A stretch of DNA of 64,000 bases, taken from Sediminibacterium goheungense. GTDB lineage: Bacteria > Bacteroidota > Bacteroidia > Chitinophagales > Chitinophagaceae. The notes below the pieces were generated by a model. It was not told the origin of the DNA. It searched no databases and worked only from the letters and a program-made list of their open reading frames with translations. This document shows positions 18,314-26,443 of the stretch, one piece after another (the stretch's first letter is position 1; every line of letters starts with the position of its first letter). Location: the NCBI RefSeq assembly GCF_004361915.1, contig NZ_SNWP01000011.1, positions 620,001 to 684,000 on the forward strand, written 5' to 3'. The position numbers and the translations under genes are program-made.

Positions 18314-18416
18314 GGAATAAGAAATATCAAATAAGGAATAAGGAATAAGAAATAAGGAAGTAGAAGATTAATCCTTTCTCATTTCTTATTCTTTATTTCT
18401 TGTTTCTCTGTTATTT
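18309..18416. repeat. AATAAGGA word hairpin
   Basis: The left arm has variants of AATAAGGAATAAGAAATAAG, the loop is about 12 nt, and the right arm reads TTTCTCATTTCTTATTCTTT. It fills a convergent gap and overlaps both stop codons. The same word builds the locus at 21405. Confidence 0.8.
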
Positions 18417-19118
18417 TAGTTTTCTCAACTGCGCCAGCATAGCCCGCAGGTCTTTGGGTAATTCGGCTTCAAGCTCGAATTTTTCTCCATTCAGACTAAA
18501 ACTCAATTTGTGAGAATGAAGTGCCAGTCTGCCCATCAACGGTCTTTCCTCTTCATCATGCTTTGATAATTTGAATTTCTTCTTTAAAGCAGATAACAAA
18601 ATAGGAGCGGGATCACCGTATAACTCGTCGCAAACGATCGGGTGTCCCAGGTGTTGCATATGAACACGTATCTGGTGTGTACGGCCGGTATGAATCTGAA
18701 ATTGCAGCCAGCTGTATAATCGAAAACTTTCCAAAACAGTATAGTCAGTAAGAGAAGCTTTACCTTTTACATGCGTGATCATTTTTCCGGTCTTTCCGGG
18801 ATGCTCCATAATAGAAGCGTCAATACTACCGGTTTCATTGATCAATTTACCATGAACCAGACCCAGGTAAAATTTCTCTACATCCCTGCCTTCAAATAAT
18901 TGTGAAAGTTGTTTATGCGATTCTTCGTTTTTTGCAAAAACAATGATACCACTGGTATCTTTATCCAAACGGTGAACGGTATAAATATTTTCATACCTGG
19001 ATTTCAGGATATCTTTTAACGAAAGTTCCTGTCCTAAACGATCTGGAATACTCAGTAGACCGGATGGTTTATTCACTGCTACAAAAAAATCGTTTTCAAA
19101 AATAATATCGGGGCGCAT
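18411..19118 (-). CDS. RluA family pseudouridine synthase
   Basis: Isomerises uridine to pseudouridine in rRNA or tRNA. It is 235 residues, without an N-terminal S4 domain, so closer to the RluA/TruC-type than to RluC/RluD. The catalytic Asp52 lies in YTVHRLDKDTSGIIVF, and the family strand QIHTGRTHQIRVHMQHLGHP follows around residue 140. The exact target base is unknown. It lies 90 nt downstream of the RluB-like gene, on the same strand, but a repeat hairpin separates them. Confidence 0.92.
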   Translation of the reverse strand: MRPDIIFENDFFVAVNKPSGLLSIPDRLGQELSLKDILKSRYENIYTVHRLDKDTSGIIVFAKNEESHKQLSQLFEGRDVEKFYLGLVHGKLINETGSIDASIMEHPGKTGKMITHVKGKASLTDYTVLESFRLYSWLQFQIHTGRTHQIRVHMQHLGHPIVCDELYGDPAPILLSALKKKFKLSKHDEEERPLMGRLALHSHKLSFSLNGEKFELEAELPKDLRAMLAQLRKLK

Positions 19119-19200
19119 GGTAGGTGTTAGGTATTAGGTGTTAGGCATTAGGTGTTAGGGTTTATGGAGTTGTTTTTTCTAATACCTAACGCCTAACCCC
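19119..19200. repeat. GGTGTTAGGTATTA word hairpin
   Basis: The left arm has four copies of TAGGTGTTAGG/TATTAGG variants, the right arm reads CTAATACCTAACGCCTAACC. It begins directly at the start codon of the RluA-type gene. Confidence 0.8.
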
Positions 19201-19208
19201 TTTCAATT

Positions 19209-20279
19209 TTACTTGGCTTTTCTTACGAAAGATTTATTCATAAACTTCAATAACCTCACTTCTTTCTCATTCAGGAAGCGCCACTTGCCACGGTCAACAT
19301 TCTTTTTGGTGAGGTTGGCAAACATGACGCGATCAAGCCCTTTCACATCATAGCCCAGGTGTTCAAATATGCGACGAACGATACGGTTGCGGCCACTGTG
19401 TATTTCAATGCCCACAATATTTTTTTGTTTATCGTCGGCATAACCAACTGAATCGGCTTGAATAAAGCCATCTTCCAGGGTAATACCACTTACAATGGCT
19501 TCAAGGTCTTTTTTAATAACAGGTTTATCTAGTGTAACCTCATAAATTTTCTTTACCTCAAAAGATGGATGGGTAAGTTTTTGTGCGAGTTCTCCGTCAT
19601 TGGTAAGAATGAGTACACCGGTTGTGTTTCTATCCAGGCGACCTACCGGATATACTCTTTCCGGTGTGGCGTTTTTAATAAGGTCTAAAACCGTTTTACG
19701 TCCTTGCGGATCATTGGCTGTAGTAATATAATCTTTGGGTTTATTGAGCAGGATGTATACCGCATTTCTTTGCAGAAATACCTGTTTGCCTTTTACGATT
19801 ACTTTGTCTTTACCGGAAACTTTATAACCGGGTTCAAATACCTTATCGCCGTTTACGGTTACTTTACCTTCTTTAACCAGTTCTGCCGCTTCTCTTCGGC
19901 CGCACACACCTGCATGTGCAATAAACTTATTCAAAGGCATCTGCTCATCTGAACCATTACCCTGAACAGGAATATTGGGAGCTATTGCATCTTTCGCTGA
20001 ATTCTTTGATTTTGTATCGGGATATTTTTTTCCAGCCTTTTGGCTCGTAGCTCGCGACTCAAAACCCGTAGCTTTTCCCTTACCTGTAGTTTGTGGCCTG
20101 AAACTGGTAGCTTTCTCCTGCTCGCCTCTTATTTTCTCTATCTTCTTCTTCCGCATTTCTTCACCTGCGGCTCTGGCTTCGGCTTTTATTTTCTTTTTTT
20201 CCTGGCGAAACGCTTCTTTAATGGCACTGCCTTTTTTCTTACTGGCAAACTTGTCGAAATTGTCGGTTCTTTTTTTCAT
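19209..20279 (-). CDS. RluB/RsuA family pseudouridine synthase
   Basis: A 356-residue enzyme. The first about 110 residues are a Lys/Glu-rich, low-complexity extension (FASKKKGSAI, EEMRKKKIEKIRGEQEK). Then come an S4 RNA-binding domain (PLNKFIAHAGVCGRREAAEL, residues 115-165) and the catalytic domain with Asp216 in PVGRLDRNTTGVLIL. The family includes RluB, RluE, RluF and RsuA; S4 plus this length suggests a 23S rRNA enzyme of RluB type, which is inference. The basic extension is common in Bacteroidota homologues and probably binds rRNA. Confidence 0.9.
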   Translation of the reverse strand: MKKRTDNFDKFASKKKGSAIKEAFRQEKKKIKAEARAAGEEMRKKKIEKIRGEQEKATSFRPQTTGKGKATGFESRATSQKAGKKYPDTKSKNSAKDAIAPNIPVQGNGSDEQMPLNKFIAHAGVCGRREAAELVKEGKVTVNGDKVFEPGYKVSGKDKVIVKGKQVFLQRNAVYILLNKPKDYITTANDPQGRKTVLDLIKNATPERVYPVGRLDRNTTGVLILTNDGELAQKLTHPSFEVKKIYEVTLDKPVIKKDLEAIVSGITLEDGFIQADSVGYADDKQKNIVGIEIHSGRNRIVRRIFEHLGYDVKGLDRVMFANLTKKNVDRGKWRFLNEKEVRLLKFMNKSFVRKAK

Positions 20280-20341
20280 TTTTTTTGATTTACTGTTTTA
20301 CAACAGGAGGAATGGAGAGTATAAGCTGAAAGCTTTCTTCT

Positions 20342-21385
20342 TTATCCTTTATTCGCCAATTGTCCGCAGGCGGCATCTATATCTTTTCCACGGCTTCTTC
20401 TTAATCTTGCGTTAACACGGTTTGATTCGAGAAACTGCATAAAGTTTTGAATGCCTTCTTCATCTGGTTTGGTGAACCGGAAAGCGTCTATCGGGTTGTA
20501 TTCTATAATGTTCACTAAGTCTGCAGGTACCTGGCGATAAATTTTTATCAGTTCCTCAGCATCTTTTTGTGAATCATTGAAATTCTTGAAGAGTATATAT
20601 TCAAATGTAATTTCGTTACCCGTTTGTTTGTAGAAATAATTCAGGGCATCGATGAGTACTTTGATATTATTGGTTTCATTGATCGGCATAATTTCATTAC
20701 GCTTCACATCATTGGCTGCATGTAAAGAGAGTGCCAACTTAAAACGAACCTGGTCATCACCCAGTTTGCGGATGGCTTTGGCTACCCCAGCGGTAGAAAC
20801 AGTAATTCTTCTCGGACTCATAAACAAGCCATCTTCAGCTGAAATGCGTTCAATGGCTTTCATTACATTGCCGTAGTTGAGCAGGGGCTCGCCCATACCC
20901 ATAAAAACAATATTGGATAATTTCTTCTGAAATTTTTCTTCACTTTCCTTGTTGATCAATACTACCTGATCATAAATCTCATCGAAAGTGAGGTTGCGTT
21001 TGCGATCCATATACCCGGTTGCGCAGAACTTGCAGCTGAGGCTGCAACCTATCTGAGAAGAAACACAGGCGGTTTTTCTTTCGTCGGTAGGAATCAATAC
21101 GCCTTCTACAAGGTGATTGTCATGGGTACGGAAACGGCTTTTAATGGTACCATCTTCACTATATTGAACTGCATCAACCCGTAAAGCCGGTAAACTGAAG
21201 CTCTGGGCAAGTCTCGCACGAAGGTCCTTACTCAGGTTGGTCATATCCTCAAAACTATGGGCATGCTTTTGCCATAACCACTCATGCACCTGTTTTACCC
21301 TGAATTTTTTCTCCCCAATGCCATTGAAATAATCTTCCAAGTCATTGATACTCAGGTGCCTGATATTTGGTAATTCCGTATTCAT
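20342..21385 (-). CDS. rlmN: 23S rRNA/tRNA adenine-C2 methyltransferase RlmN
   Basis: Radical-SAM enzyme making 2-methyladenosine in 23S rRNA (A2503) and some tRNAs. I use the ATG at 21385 (MNTELPNIRHLSINDLEDYF), which gives 347 residues; a longer frame would run through the repeat hairpin and promoter. The radical SAM motif is Cys114, Cys118, Cys121 (IGCSLSCKFCATG). The two catalytic cysteines of the family are present, Cys107 in TACVSSQIG and Cys340 in DAACGQLA. The -7 box sits 4 nt before the start codon. Confidence 0.96.
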   Translation of the reverse strand: MNTELPNIRHLSINDLEDYFNGIGEKKFRVKQVHEWLWQKHAHSFEDMTNLSKDLRARLAQSFSLPALRVDAVQYSEDGTIKSRFRTHDNHLVEGVLIPTDERKTACVSSQIGCSLSCKFCATGYMDRKRNLTFDEIYDQVVLINKESEEKFQKKLSNIVFMGMGEPLLNYGNVMKAIERISAEDGLFMSPRRITVSTAGVAKAIRKLGDDQVRFKLALSLHAANDVKRNEIMPINETNNIKVLIDALNYFYKQTGNEITFEYILFKNFNDSQKDAEELIKIYRQVPADLVNIIEYNPIDAFRFTKPDEEGIQNFMQFLESNRVNARLRRSRGKDIDAACGQLANKG

Positions 21386-21389
21386 CCTG

Positions 21390-21397
21390 CAAAGATA
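21390..21397 (-). promoter_or_regulatory. rlmN -7 box abutting the start codon
   Basis: TATCTTTG on the minus strand is an exact TAnnTTTG and is followed by CAGG and then the ATG. No -33 TTTG is visible at the usual spacing. Confidence 0.6.
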
Positions 21398-21404
21398 CCC
21401 AAGA

Positions 21405-21530
21405 AACAGAGAAATAAGGAATAAGAAATAAGGAACAGAAAAAGTAAAAGTAAATGATAGATCAGGCGTATACAGCTTGCATAAGCCATATTTCACTTCC
21501 TCATTCCTTATTCCTTATTTCCTATTCCGC
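21405..21530. repeat. AATAAGGA word hairpin, divergent gap
   Basis: The left arm (21405-21440) contains GAAATAAGGAATAAGAAATA, the right arm (21500-21528) ATTCCTTATTCCTTATTTCC, with about 60 nt between. Same word as the locus at 18309, 3 kb away, but here between divergent genes. Confidence 0.75.
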
Positions 21531-21547
21531 TATCTTGCGCATCAATT

Positions 21548-22753
21548 ATGAATACTATGAATGCTTGTTATGTTATAGATGCGGTTCGTACACCGATTGG
21601 ACGATATGGCGGGAAATTGAGCTCCATTCGTCCGGATGATCTTTTGGCACATGTAATTACGGCATTATTACAACGAAATAATACGATTGATCCCTCAGCT
21701 TTTGAAGATGTAATTGCAGGTGCGGCCAATCAGGCGGGTGAAGATAACAGGGATGTGGCAAGAATGGCCGCCTTACTCGCCGGGCTGCCGGTAACCGTAG
21801 GTGGTAATACAGTAAATCGTTTGTGCGCCAGCGGATTGCAGGCGGTGATGGATGCATCACGTGCTATTATGTGCGGTGAAGGTATGTTATACATTGCTGG
21901 TGGTGTAGAAAGCATGACGCGTGCACCTTTTGTAACGGCTAAAGCAGAAGGGGCTTTTAGCAGGAAAGTAGAAACGTTTGATACGACTATTGGTTGGCGC
22001 TTTATAAATAAGAAACTGGCATCCATGTACCATCCTTATAGTATGGGAGAGACAGCAGAGAATGTTGCCAGAGACTGGAAGCTGACGCGTGATGAACAGG
22101 ATGCATTTGCATTATCATCGCAGCAAAAATATTTTGCAGCACTGGCAGCCGGTAAATGGGAAGATGAAATAGTAGCAGTTGAAATGATTAATGACAGGTT
22201 GATTTCCTGGTTCAATCAGGATGAACATCCGAGAGAAACATCTATTGAAAAACTCACAGCATTAAAACCGGCTTTTGCCAAAGACGGTACAGTTACAGCC
22301 GGCAATTCATCGGGTATTAATGATGGGGCCGCAGCCATGATACTGGCCAGTGAAGAAGCGGTAAAACTTTTTAACCTGCAACCCATAGCCAGGGTGGTAA
22401 GTATGGGTGTGGCTGGTGTTGACCCGGCTATTATGGGAATAGGACCGGTACCGGCTTCTCAAAAAGCATTGATAAGAGCAGGGTTATCTGTAAAAGATCT
22501 TGATCTGATTGAGTTGAATGAAGCTTTTGCTTCACAAAGTCTGGCATGTATGAAAGACCTTGAGCTCGATCCACAAAAAGTAAATGTAAACGGAGGTTCT
22601 ATTGCCATCGGGCACCCATTGGGTTGTAGCGGTGTGCGTATTTCAACGACGCTACTGCATGAAATGAATCGCCGGAAATCTAAGTATGGTCTGGCTACTA
22701 TGTGTGTGGGCGTTGGACAGGGAGCAGCGTTAGTGTATGAAGGACTGGGTTAA
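21548..22753 (+). CDS. thiolase, acetyl-CoA C-acyltransferase type
   Basis: A 401-residue degradative or biosynthetic thiolase that cleaves or forms 3-ketoacyl-CoA. Catalytic residues are Cys93 in VNRLCASGLQA, His356 in AIGHPLGCSG and Cys386 in ATMCVGVGQG. The sequence (DAVRTPIGRYGGKLSSIRPDD, YSMGETAENVA) resembles PcaF-type 3-oxoadipyl-CoA thiolases and FadA/AtoB alike; the narrower specificity is not resolvable here. No other beta-oxidation or aromatic-degradation gene is adjacent. TATCTTGC at 21531 is an imperfect -7 box. Confidence 0.9.
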   Translation: MNTMNACYVIDAVRTPIGRYGGKLSSIRPDDLLAHVITALLQRNNTIDPSAFEDVIAGAANQAGEDNRDVARMAALLAGLPVTVGGNTVNRLCASGLQAVMDASRAIMCGEGMLYIAGGVESMTRAPFVTAKAEGAFSRKVETFDTTIGWRFINKKLASMYHPYSMGETAENVARDWKLTRDEQDAFALSSQQKYFAALAAGKWEDEIVAVEMINDRLISWFNQDEHPRETSIEKLTALKPAFAKDGTVTAGNSSGINDGAAAMILASEEAVKLFNLQPIARVVSMGVAGVDPAIMGIGPVPASQKALIRAGLSVKDLDLIELNEAFASQSLACMKDLELDPQKVNVNGGSIAIGHPLGCSGVRISTTLLHEMNRRKSKYGLATMCVGVGQGAALVYEGLG

Positions 22754-22823
22754 ACTGATACCTGGTCTACTATAGTAGAAGAAGGGATACTGCTGGAAAA
22801 TAGTGAGTGATGAAATCTTATTG

Positions 22824-23576
22824 CTATAAATTCTTTCTTTCCAGAATACTTATGATTGTCTCTTTTTTTCGCTGAGATACAGGAACTGTTATTCCTCCAT
22901 CTAAAATTAATGAGCCACCTTCAGATTTATCATACATATTGATTTTATCGGGGTTAACCAGATAGGAATGATGTGTCCTTAAAAAACCAAGTGGTTCCAG
23001 TAGGTTTTCATACTCTTTCAGGTTTTTTGAAACGAGTATATCCTTTTGATTTTGAAGATAGAAGCGTGTGTAAGTGCCATCTGCCATGCAGTATAATATG
23101 TCGCTTACTTTTACAAAGTAGATATTATCAATATCCCTTAGTACGATACGTTTATCTCTGTCTGTTTTACCTGATAGTTGTTGTAAAAGAACATCAATCT
23201 GATCACTCAATAGTTTCGTTTTAATATTTGCTGAAGCTTTTTCTAAGCTAATCTTAAGGTTGTCTGGATCAACAGGTTTTAGTAAATAGTCAATTGCACT
23301 GAATTTAAAGGCGTCAATTGCGTATTGATCATGGGCGGTTACAAATATTAACTGGAATTGAGGATTGGCTATTTTCTTCATTAGATCAAATCCACTTCCA
23401 TCTTCCATTTCTATATCCAGAAAAACAATATCAGGGTTGGCATCTTGTATTTGCTGGATACCCTCTTTTACACCTGATGCCTCAATAATGCTGGTAAAGC
23501 TAAAGCCGGTAAGTTTTATAAGCTCTTTTAAGGTATTCCTGAGAGATATTTCGTTATCGATGAGTAATATGGTCAT
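22824..23576 (-). CDS. LytTR response regulator
   Basis: A 250-residue regulator. The receiver domain has the acid residue Asp7, phosphoacceptor Asp54 (IVFLDIEMEDGSG), and conserved Lys100 (DYLLKPVD). The C-terminal part (about 145-245) is a LytTR DNA-binding domain (VKVSDILYCMADGTYTRFYL, then FLRTHHSYLVNPDKI). Its likely partner is the LytS-type kinase at 26429-28291, which shares orientation but is separated by three opposite-strand genes. Transcription is from a well-matched promoter at 23593-23624. Confidence 0.94.
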   Translation of the reverse strand: MTILLIDNEISLRNTLKELIKLTGFSFTSIIEASGVKEGIQQIQDANPDIVFLDIEMEDGSGFDLMKKIANPQFQLIFVTAHDQYAIDAFKFSAIDYLLKPVDPDNLKISLEKASANIKTKLLSDQIDVLLQQLSGKTDRDKRIVLRDIDNIYFVKVSDILYCMADGTYTRFYLQNQKDILVSKNLKEYENLLEPLGFLRTHHSYLVNPDKINMYDKSEGGSLILDGGITVPVSQRKKETIISILERKNL

Positions 23577-23592
23577 ACTTCAATATGAGCAA

Positions 23593-23624
23593 CAAAACTA
23601 TTTATTAATCACTTATCTATCAAG
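23593..23624 (-). promoter_or_regulatory. LytTR regulator promoter
   Basis: Minus strand CTTG (23624-23621), a 20-nt spacer, TAGTTTTG (23600-23593). One mismatch in the -33 box, exact -7 box. Confidence 0.7.
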
Positions 23625-23724
23625 TTTCTGCATTTAATAATTAAGTGCTTGCATGAGTTAATAGTCAAAAGATACGAGTAATTAACGGAATATTTTTACT
23701 TCAGTTAATTGATTACTAAGACCT

Positions 23725-24618
23725 ATGAAGCTTACAACATTTCTTTTCTCTTTTGCGTTCCTCCTTGTTATCGAAATTTCGGCACAAAGATCAACATATA
23801 CACGTGATGGGGCTCAGGCAACCTTGAAGTATGTCGATATCTTATTTAAGGATCCTTTCATTTTCAAAAACGGCAAATTGAATGTGCCTGGCGACAAGGC
23901 AGAAGATAAATCAGTAGTGTCAGAGGCTCTTATGAAGAGTGACCAGGTAATCAAAGAATATGAGCAGAAAATAGAAGCATTTATTCAATCAAAGCCTACC
24001 GCAATTATTACCAAGTCGGCATATAATGATGTCACAAGCCAGATGATAGGTTTAAAGAGTGCAATTGCGAAAGCCGAAGATGGCTACAAAAACTGGCGTT
24101 CATTGAGTACGGTTTCTTTTTTGCAGGATCTATATCTGTATAAGGCATTTATTATTTCGGCAATGAAAGTATATCCTGAAGCATTGTCATTAGAGGATAA
24201 GTTGGAAGAGGTAAAATCTGCTATCGAAAAATATGGCAGCAGAGAAGCTTATATGTTAAAGATTGAAAAGAATCAGGCTGAATACGTAAAAAATCTACGG
24301 ATGAAAAAGGCAGTTTTTACAGATGCTGCTTTGGAAGCCAGTGTGAAGAAGCAATATGAATCTATCTGGGAATCAGAGAGATTACTTGTAACCAAAGTTC
24401 ATATTACAAGTCTCTGGACGCTTGAAAAAAATGCTTTGGATATTCCTTTACACAAAGAAGTGGAAGTAAATATTGCAATTAAAAAAGCAGATGGAACCTG
24501 TGCAATTGCCAGTGGCTATGCAAGATCTACATATGAGGGAGGCGGAAAATACAGTGCGCCTTTGTTAATTATGCCAACACATCCAATAGCACTTGATTGT
24601 GCAAATCTGAATAAATAA
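23725..24618 (+). CDS. secreted protein of unknown function
   Basis: A 297-residue protein with a signal peptide (MKLTTFLFSFAFLLVIEISAQ). The mature part is predominantly helical and charged, with LMKSDQVIKEYEQKIEAFIQ and EDKLEEVKSAIEKYGSREAY suggesting coiled-coil helices; the end (SLWTLEKNALDIPLHKEVEV onward) looks beta-rich. No family recognised. It is divergent from the LytTR regulator and 12 nt upstream of another secreted protein, so the two are probably cotranscribed. Confidence 0.7.
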   Translation: MKLTTFLFSFAFLLVIEISAQRSTYTRDGAQATLKYVDILFKDPFIFKNGKLNVPGDKAEDKSVVSEALMKSDQVIKEYEQKIEAFIQSKPTAIITKSAYNDVTSQMIGLKSAIAKAEDGYKNWRSLSTVSFLQDLYLYKAFIISAMKVYPEALSLEDKLEEVKSAIEKYGSREAYMLKIEKNQAEYVKNLRMKKAVFTDAALEASVKKQYESIWESERLLVTKVHITSLWTLEKNALDIPLHKEVEVNIAIKKADGTCAIASGYARSTYEGGGKYSAPLLIMPTHPIALDCANLNK

Positions 24619-24630
24619 AGAACTTGAGAA

Positions 24631-25251
24631 ATGAGAAAAACAGCTTTTCTGGTTTTAGCGCTATGTTGTCTGCTAACCAAAGCATTTGCACAAACCAGGG
24701 GTGGCAATCCGAAATTTGATTCAAATGCAAATCCTTATATAAAGATACTTCAGGATACGGCAGTTGGAAAAAGAACAGCGAAGTTCCTGATGAATTTTGT
24801 ACAGCCAGAAGTATTACGTGACTACTTTACATCATCCCCCTGTTCTGAATATACCCAATTGAGTGATACCCGTATCAATCAGTTTACTGAGTTTGTTGCA
24901 CAGTTTATGTCTGGGAGAACAGACGTAAAACAAATGACTAAAGCCGAGAATGATTTTAAAAAAAAGGGGGTTTCATCTCAAGCAACAGATATTGACTACC
25001 ATATCAACTTTATTGAACAGCAGGGTACATTTGCAACTGATGCTACTGCCCCTATCGAAAATCTGATTTGTAGGGCAAGAGGTAGTATTCAGGCCATAAA
25101 AAGTACCATTAGCTATCTGGAAGCTATCAGAAAGGTCTTTCCCTCGGTTGAAGGCGTGGATGAAGTGATTCAGAAAGCGAAGCAAGTACTACTCTCATAT
25201 CCCGATAATAAATCTTTGGTAGCATTGATTAAAAAGAATCGAAATCAGTAA
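24631..25251 (+). CDS. secreted protein of unknown function
   Basis: A 206-residue protein with signal peptide (MRKTAFLVLALCCLLTKAFAQ). The mature part is helical (RINQFTEFVAQFMSG, PIENLICRARGSIQAIKSTI, VDEVIQKAKQVLLSYPD) and has two cysteines (SSPCSEY, NLICRARG) that could pair. No family recognised. The 12-nt spacing links it to the preceding secreted protein. Confidence 0.68.
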   Translation: MRKTAFLVLALCCLLTKAFAQTRGGNPKFDSNANPYIKILQDTAVGKRTAKFLMNFVQPEVLRDYFTSSPCSEYTQLSDTRINQFTEFVAQFMSGRTDVKQMTKAENDFKKKGVSSQATDIDYHINFIEQQGTFATDATAPIENLICRARGSIQAIKSTISYLEAIRKVFPSVEGVDEVIQKAKQVLLSYPDNKSLVALIKKNRNQ

Positions 25252-25369
25252 ACCAAGACCTTGGTGAAACGGAAGACCTGCAGTATAGGTATTTCATTAT
25301 CTATTCTTTCACGTTGTTAAGCCAGCTAAGCATATAAATATTTAGGCAAAAAACAATAAAATTCTCTGC

Positions 25370-26428
25370 ATGAAAAGAATACATGTAAACCTGATCATTA
25401 GCACAATAACCGCTTTGTTACTTTCAGCCTGTAGTAGTAAAAATGAAGTGCAGCCAGCATTGAAGAAACGATACATTTTATCGAATGAGTATAATAGCAC
25501 AAACAATAACGCCTCAATAAAGTATTTTGTGAATGATGTGCCTGCAACTTTAGGTGATGCATCAACTTCCAAAATTTATGGAGAAGATCTGGAAGTGGTA
25601 GGAACAGATGTATATGTTTTAGCCAGCAAACAACCTATTTCAGGTGGAGCGTATGCGGCTGTTATCTATAAAAATGGTGTAGAATTGCAAACTGTTCCAT
25701 TGGCAAGTGGGATCTATTACAATTGTCTTGCAGTAAGTGGCAATGATATCTATATGGTAGGAACCGATTTCCCTTCCGGGGGTGTCCCCAAGATTATACA
25801 GTGGAAGAATGGTACCGTAACATCTATTACCACAAATACAGGGGCTTCTGCAACTGAAGCCAGACCTTATGATTTAATAATTGAAGGAGGCAATGTTTAC
25901 ATAGCGGGATTTGAAACAGCAACTGGTAGCCCTTATAACCGTCTTCCGAAGTATTGGAAAAACGGAGTTGCAGTTACACTAAGTTCAGGGGCAGGGTCTT
26001 ATTCTGCTGTACACAGAATTCTTGTATCAGGCAATGATATTTTTTGCGCCGGCGATTCGGAAGGGAAACCTGTATATTGGAAAAATGGAGCGATCAATAG
26101 TCTCGGTACATCGAACGGATGGTGTTATGGTATAGCTGTTAGTGGTGCTGATGTATATACTGCTGGTGCTGTATCTACAGGTTCAAATATTTACAATGCA
26201 GTTAGTTGGAAAAATGGAATACCTACAATGCTGAGTAATATTACAGCTCAGGGCACTGTGAGTGTATATGGTATTGGTGTAGATGGTAATGATGTATACG
26301 TAATTGGAAGTGTCCCTGATCCTGCCAATAATGGAGCCAAATCTGTTTTTTGGAAAAATGGTATATTGACAGAATTACCCACAGTAACGGGTAATAATGG
26401 TTATGCATACAGACTTGTAATTAAATAA
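25370..26428 (+). CDS. propeller-like lipoprotein
   Basis: A 352-residue lipoprotein: the signal ends in LLLSACSSK, giving a lipidated cysteine near residue 20. The mature part has about six repeats of about 45 residues with the pattern VSGNDIYMVG...PKYWKNGVAVTL (for example GGNVYIAGFE, GNDIFCAGDSEGKPVYWKNG, GADVYTAGAV), consistent with a beta-propeller. The role is unknown. Its last codons and stop lie in an 18-bp palindrome shared with the convergent kinase gene. It is the third secreted product between the LytTR regulator and LytS kinase. Confidence 0.8.
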   Translation: MKRIHVNLIISTITALLLSACSSKNEVQPALKKRYILSNEYNSTNNNASIKYFVNDVPATLGDASTSKIYGEDLEVVGTDVYVLASKQPISGGAYAAVIYKNGVELQTVPLASGIYYNCLAVSGNDIYMVGTDFPSGGVPKIIQWKNGTVTSITTNTGASATEARPYDLIIEGGNVYIAGFETATGSPYNRLPKYWKNGVAVTLSSGAGSYSAVHRILVSGNDIFCAGDSEGKPVYWKNGAINSLGTSNGWCYGIAVSGADVYTAGAVSTGSNIYNAVSWKNGIPTMLSNITAQGTVSVYGIGVDGNDVYVIGSVPDPANNGAKSVFWKNGILTELPTVTGNNGYAYRLVIK

Positions 26429-26443
26429 TTACAAGTCTGTATG
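26406..26443. terminator. palindrome covering two convergent stop codons
   Basis: An 18-bp perfect stem (26406-26423 with 26426-26443), with only AA between. The two genes end at 26428 and 26429, so the palindrome encodes the C termini of both. Likely a bidirectional termination or transcript-stabilising hairpin. Confidence 0.7.
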
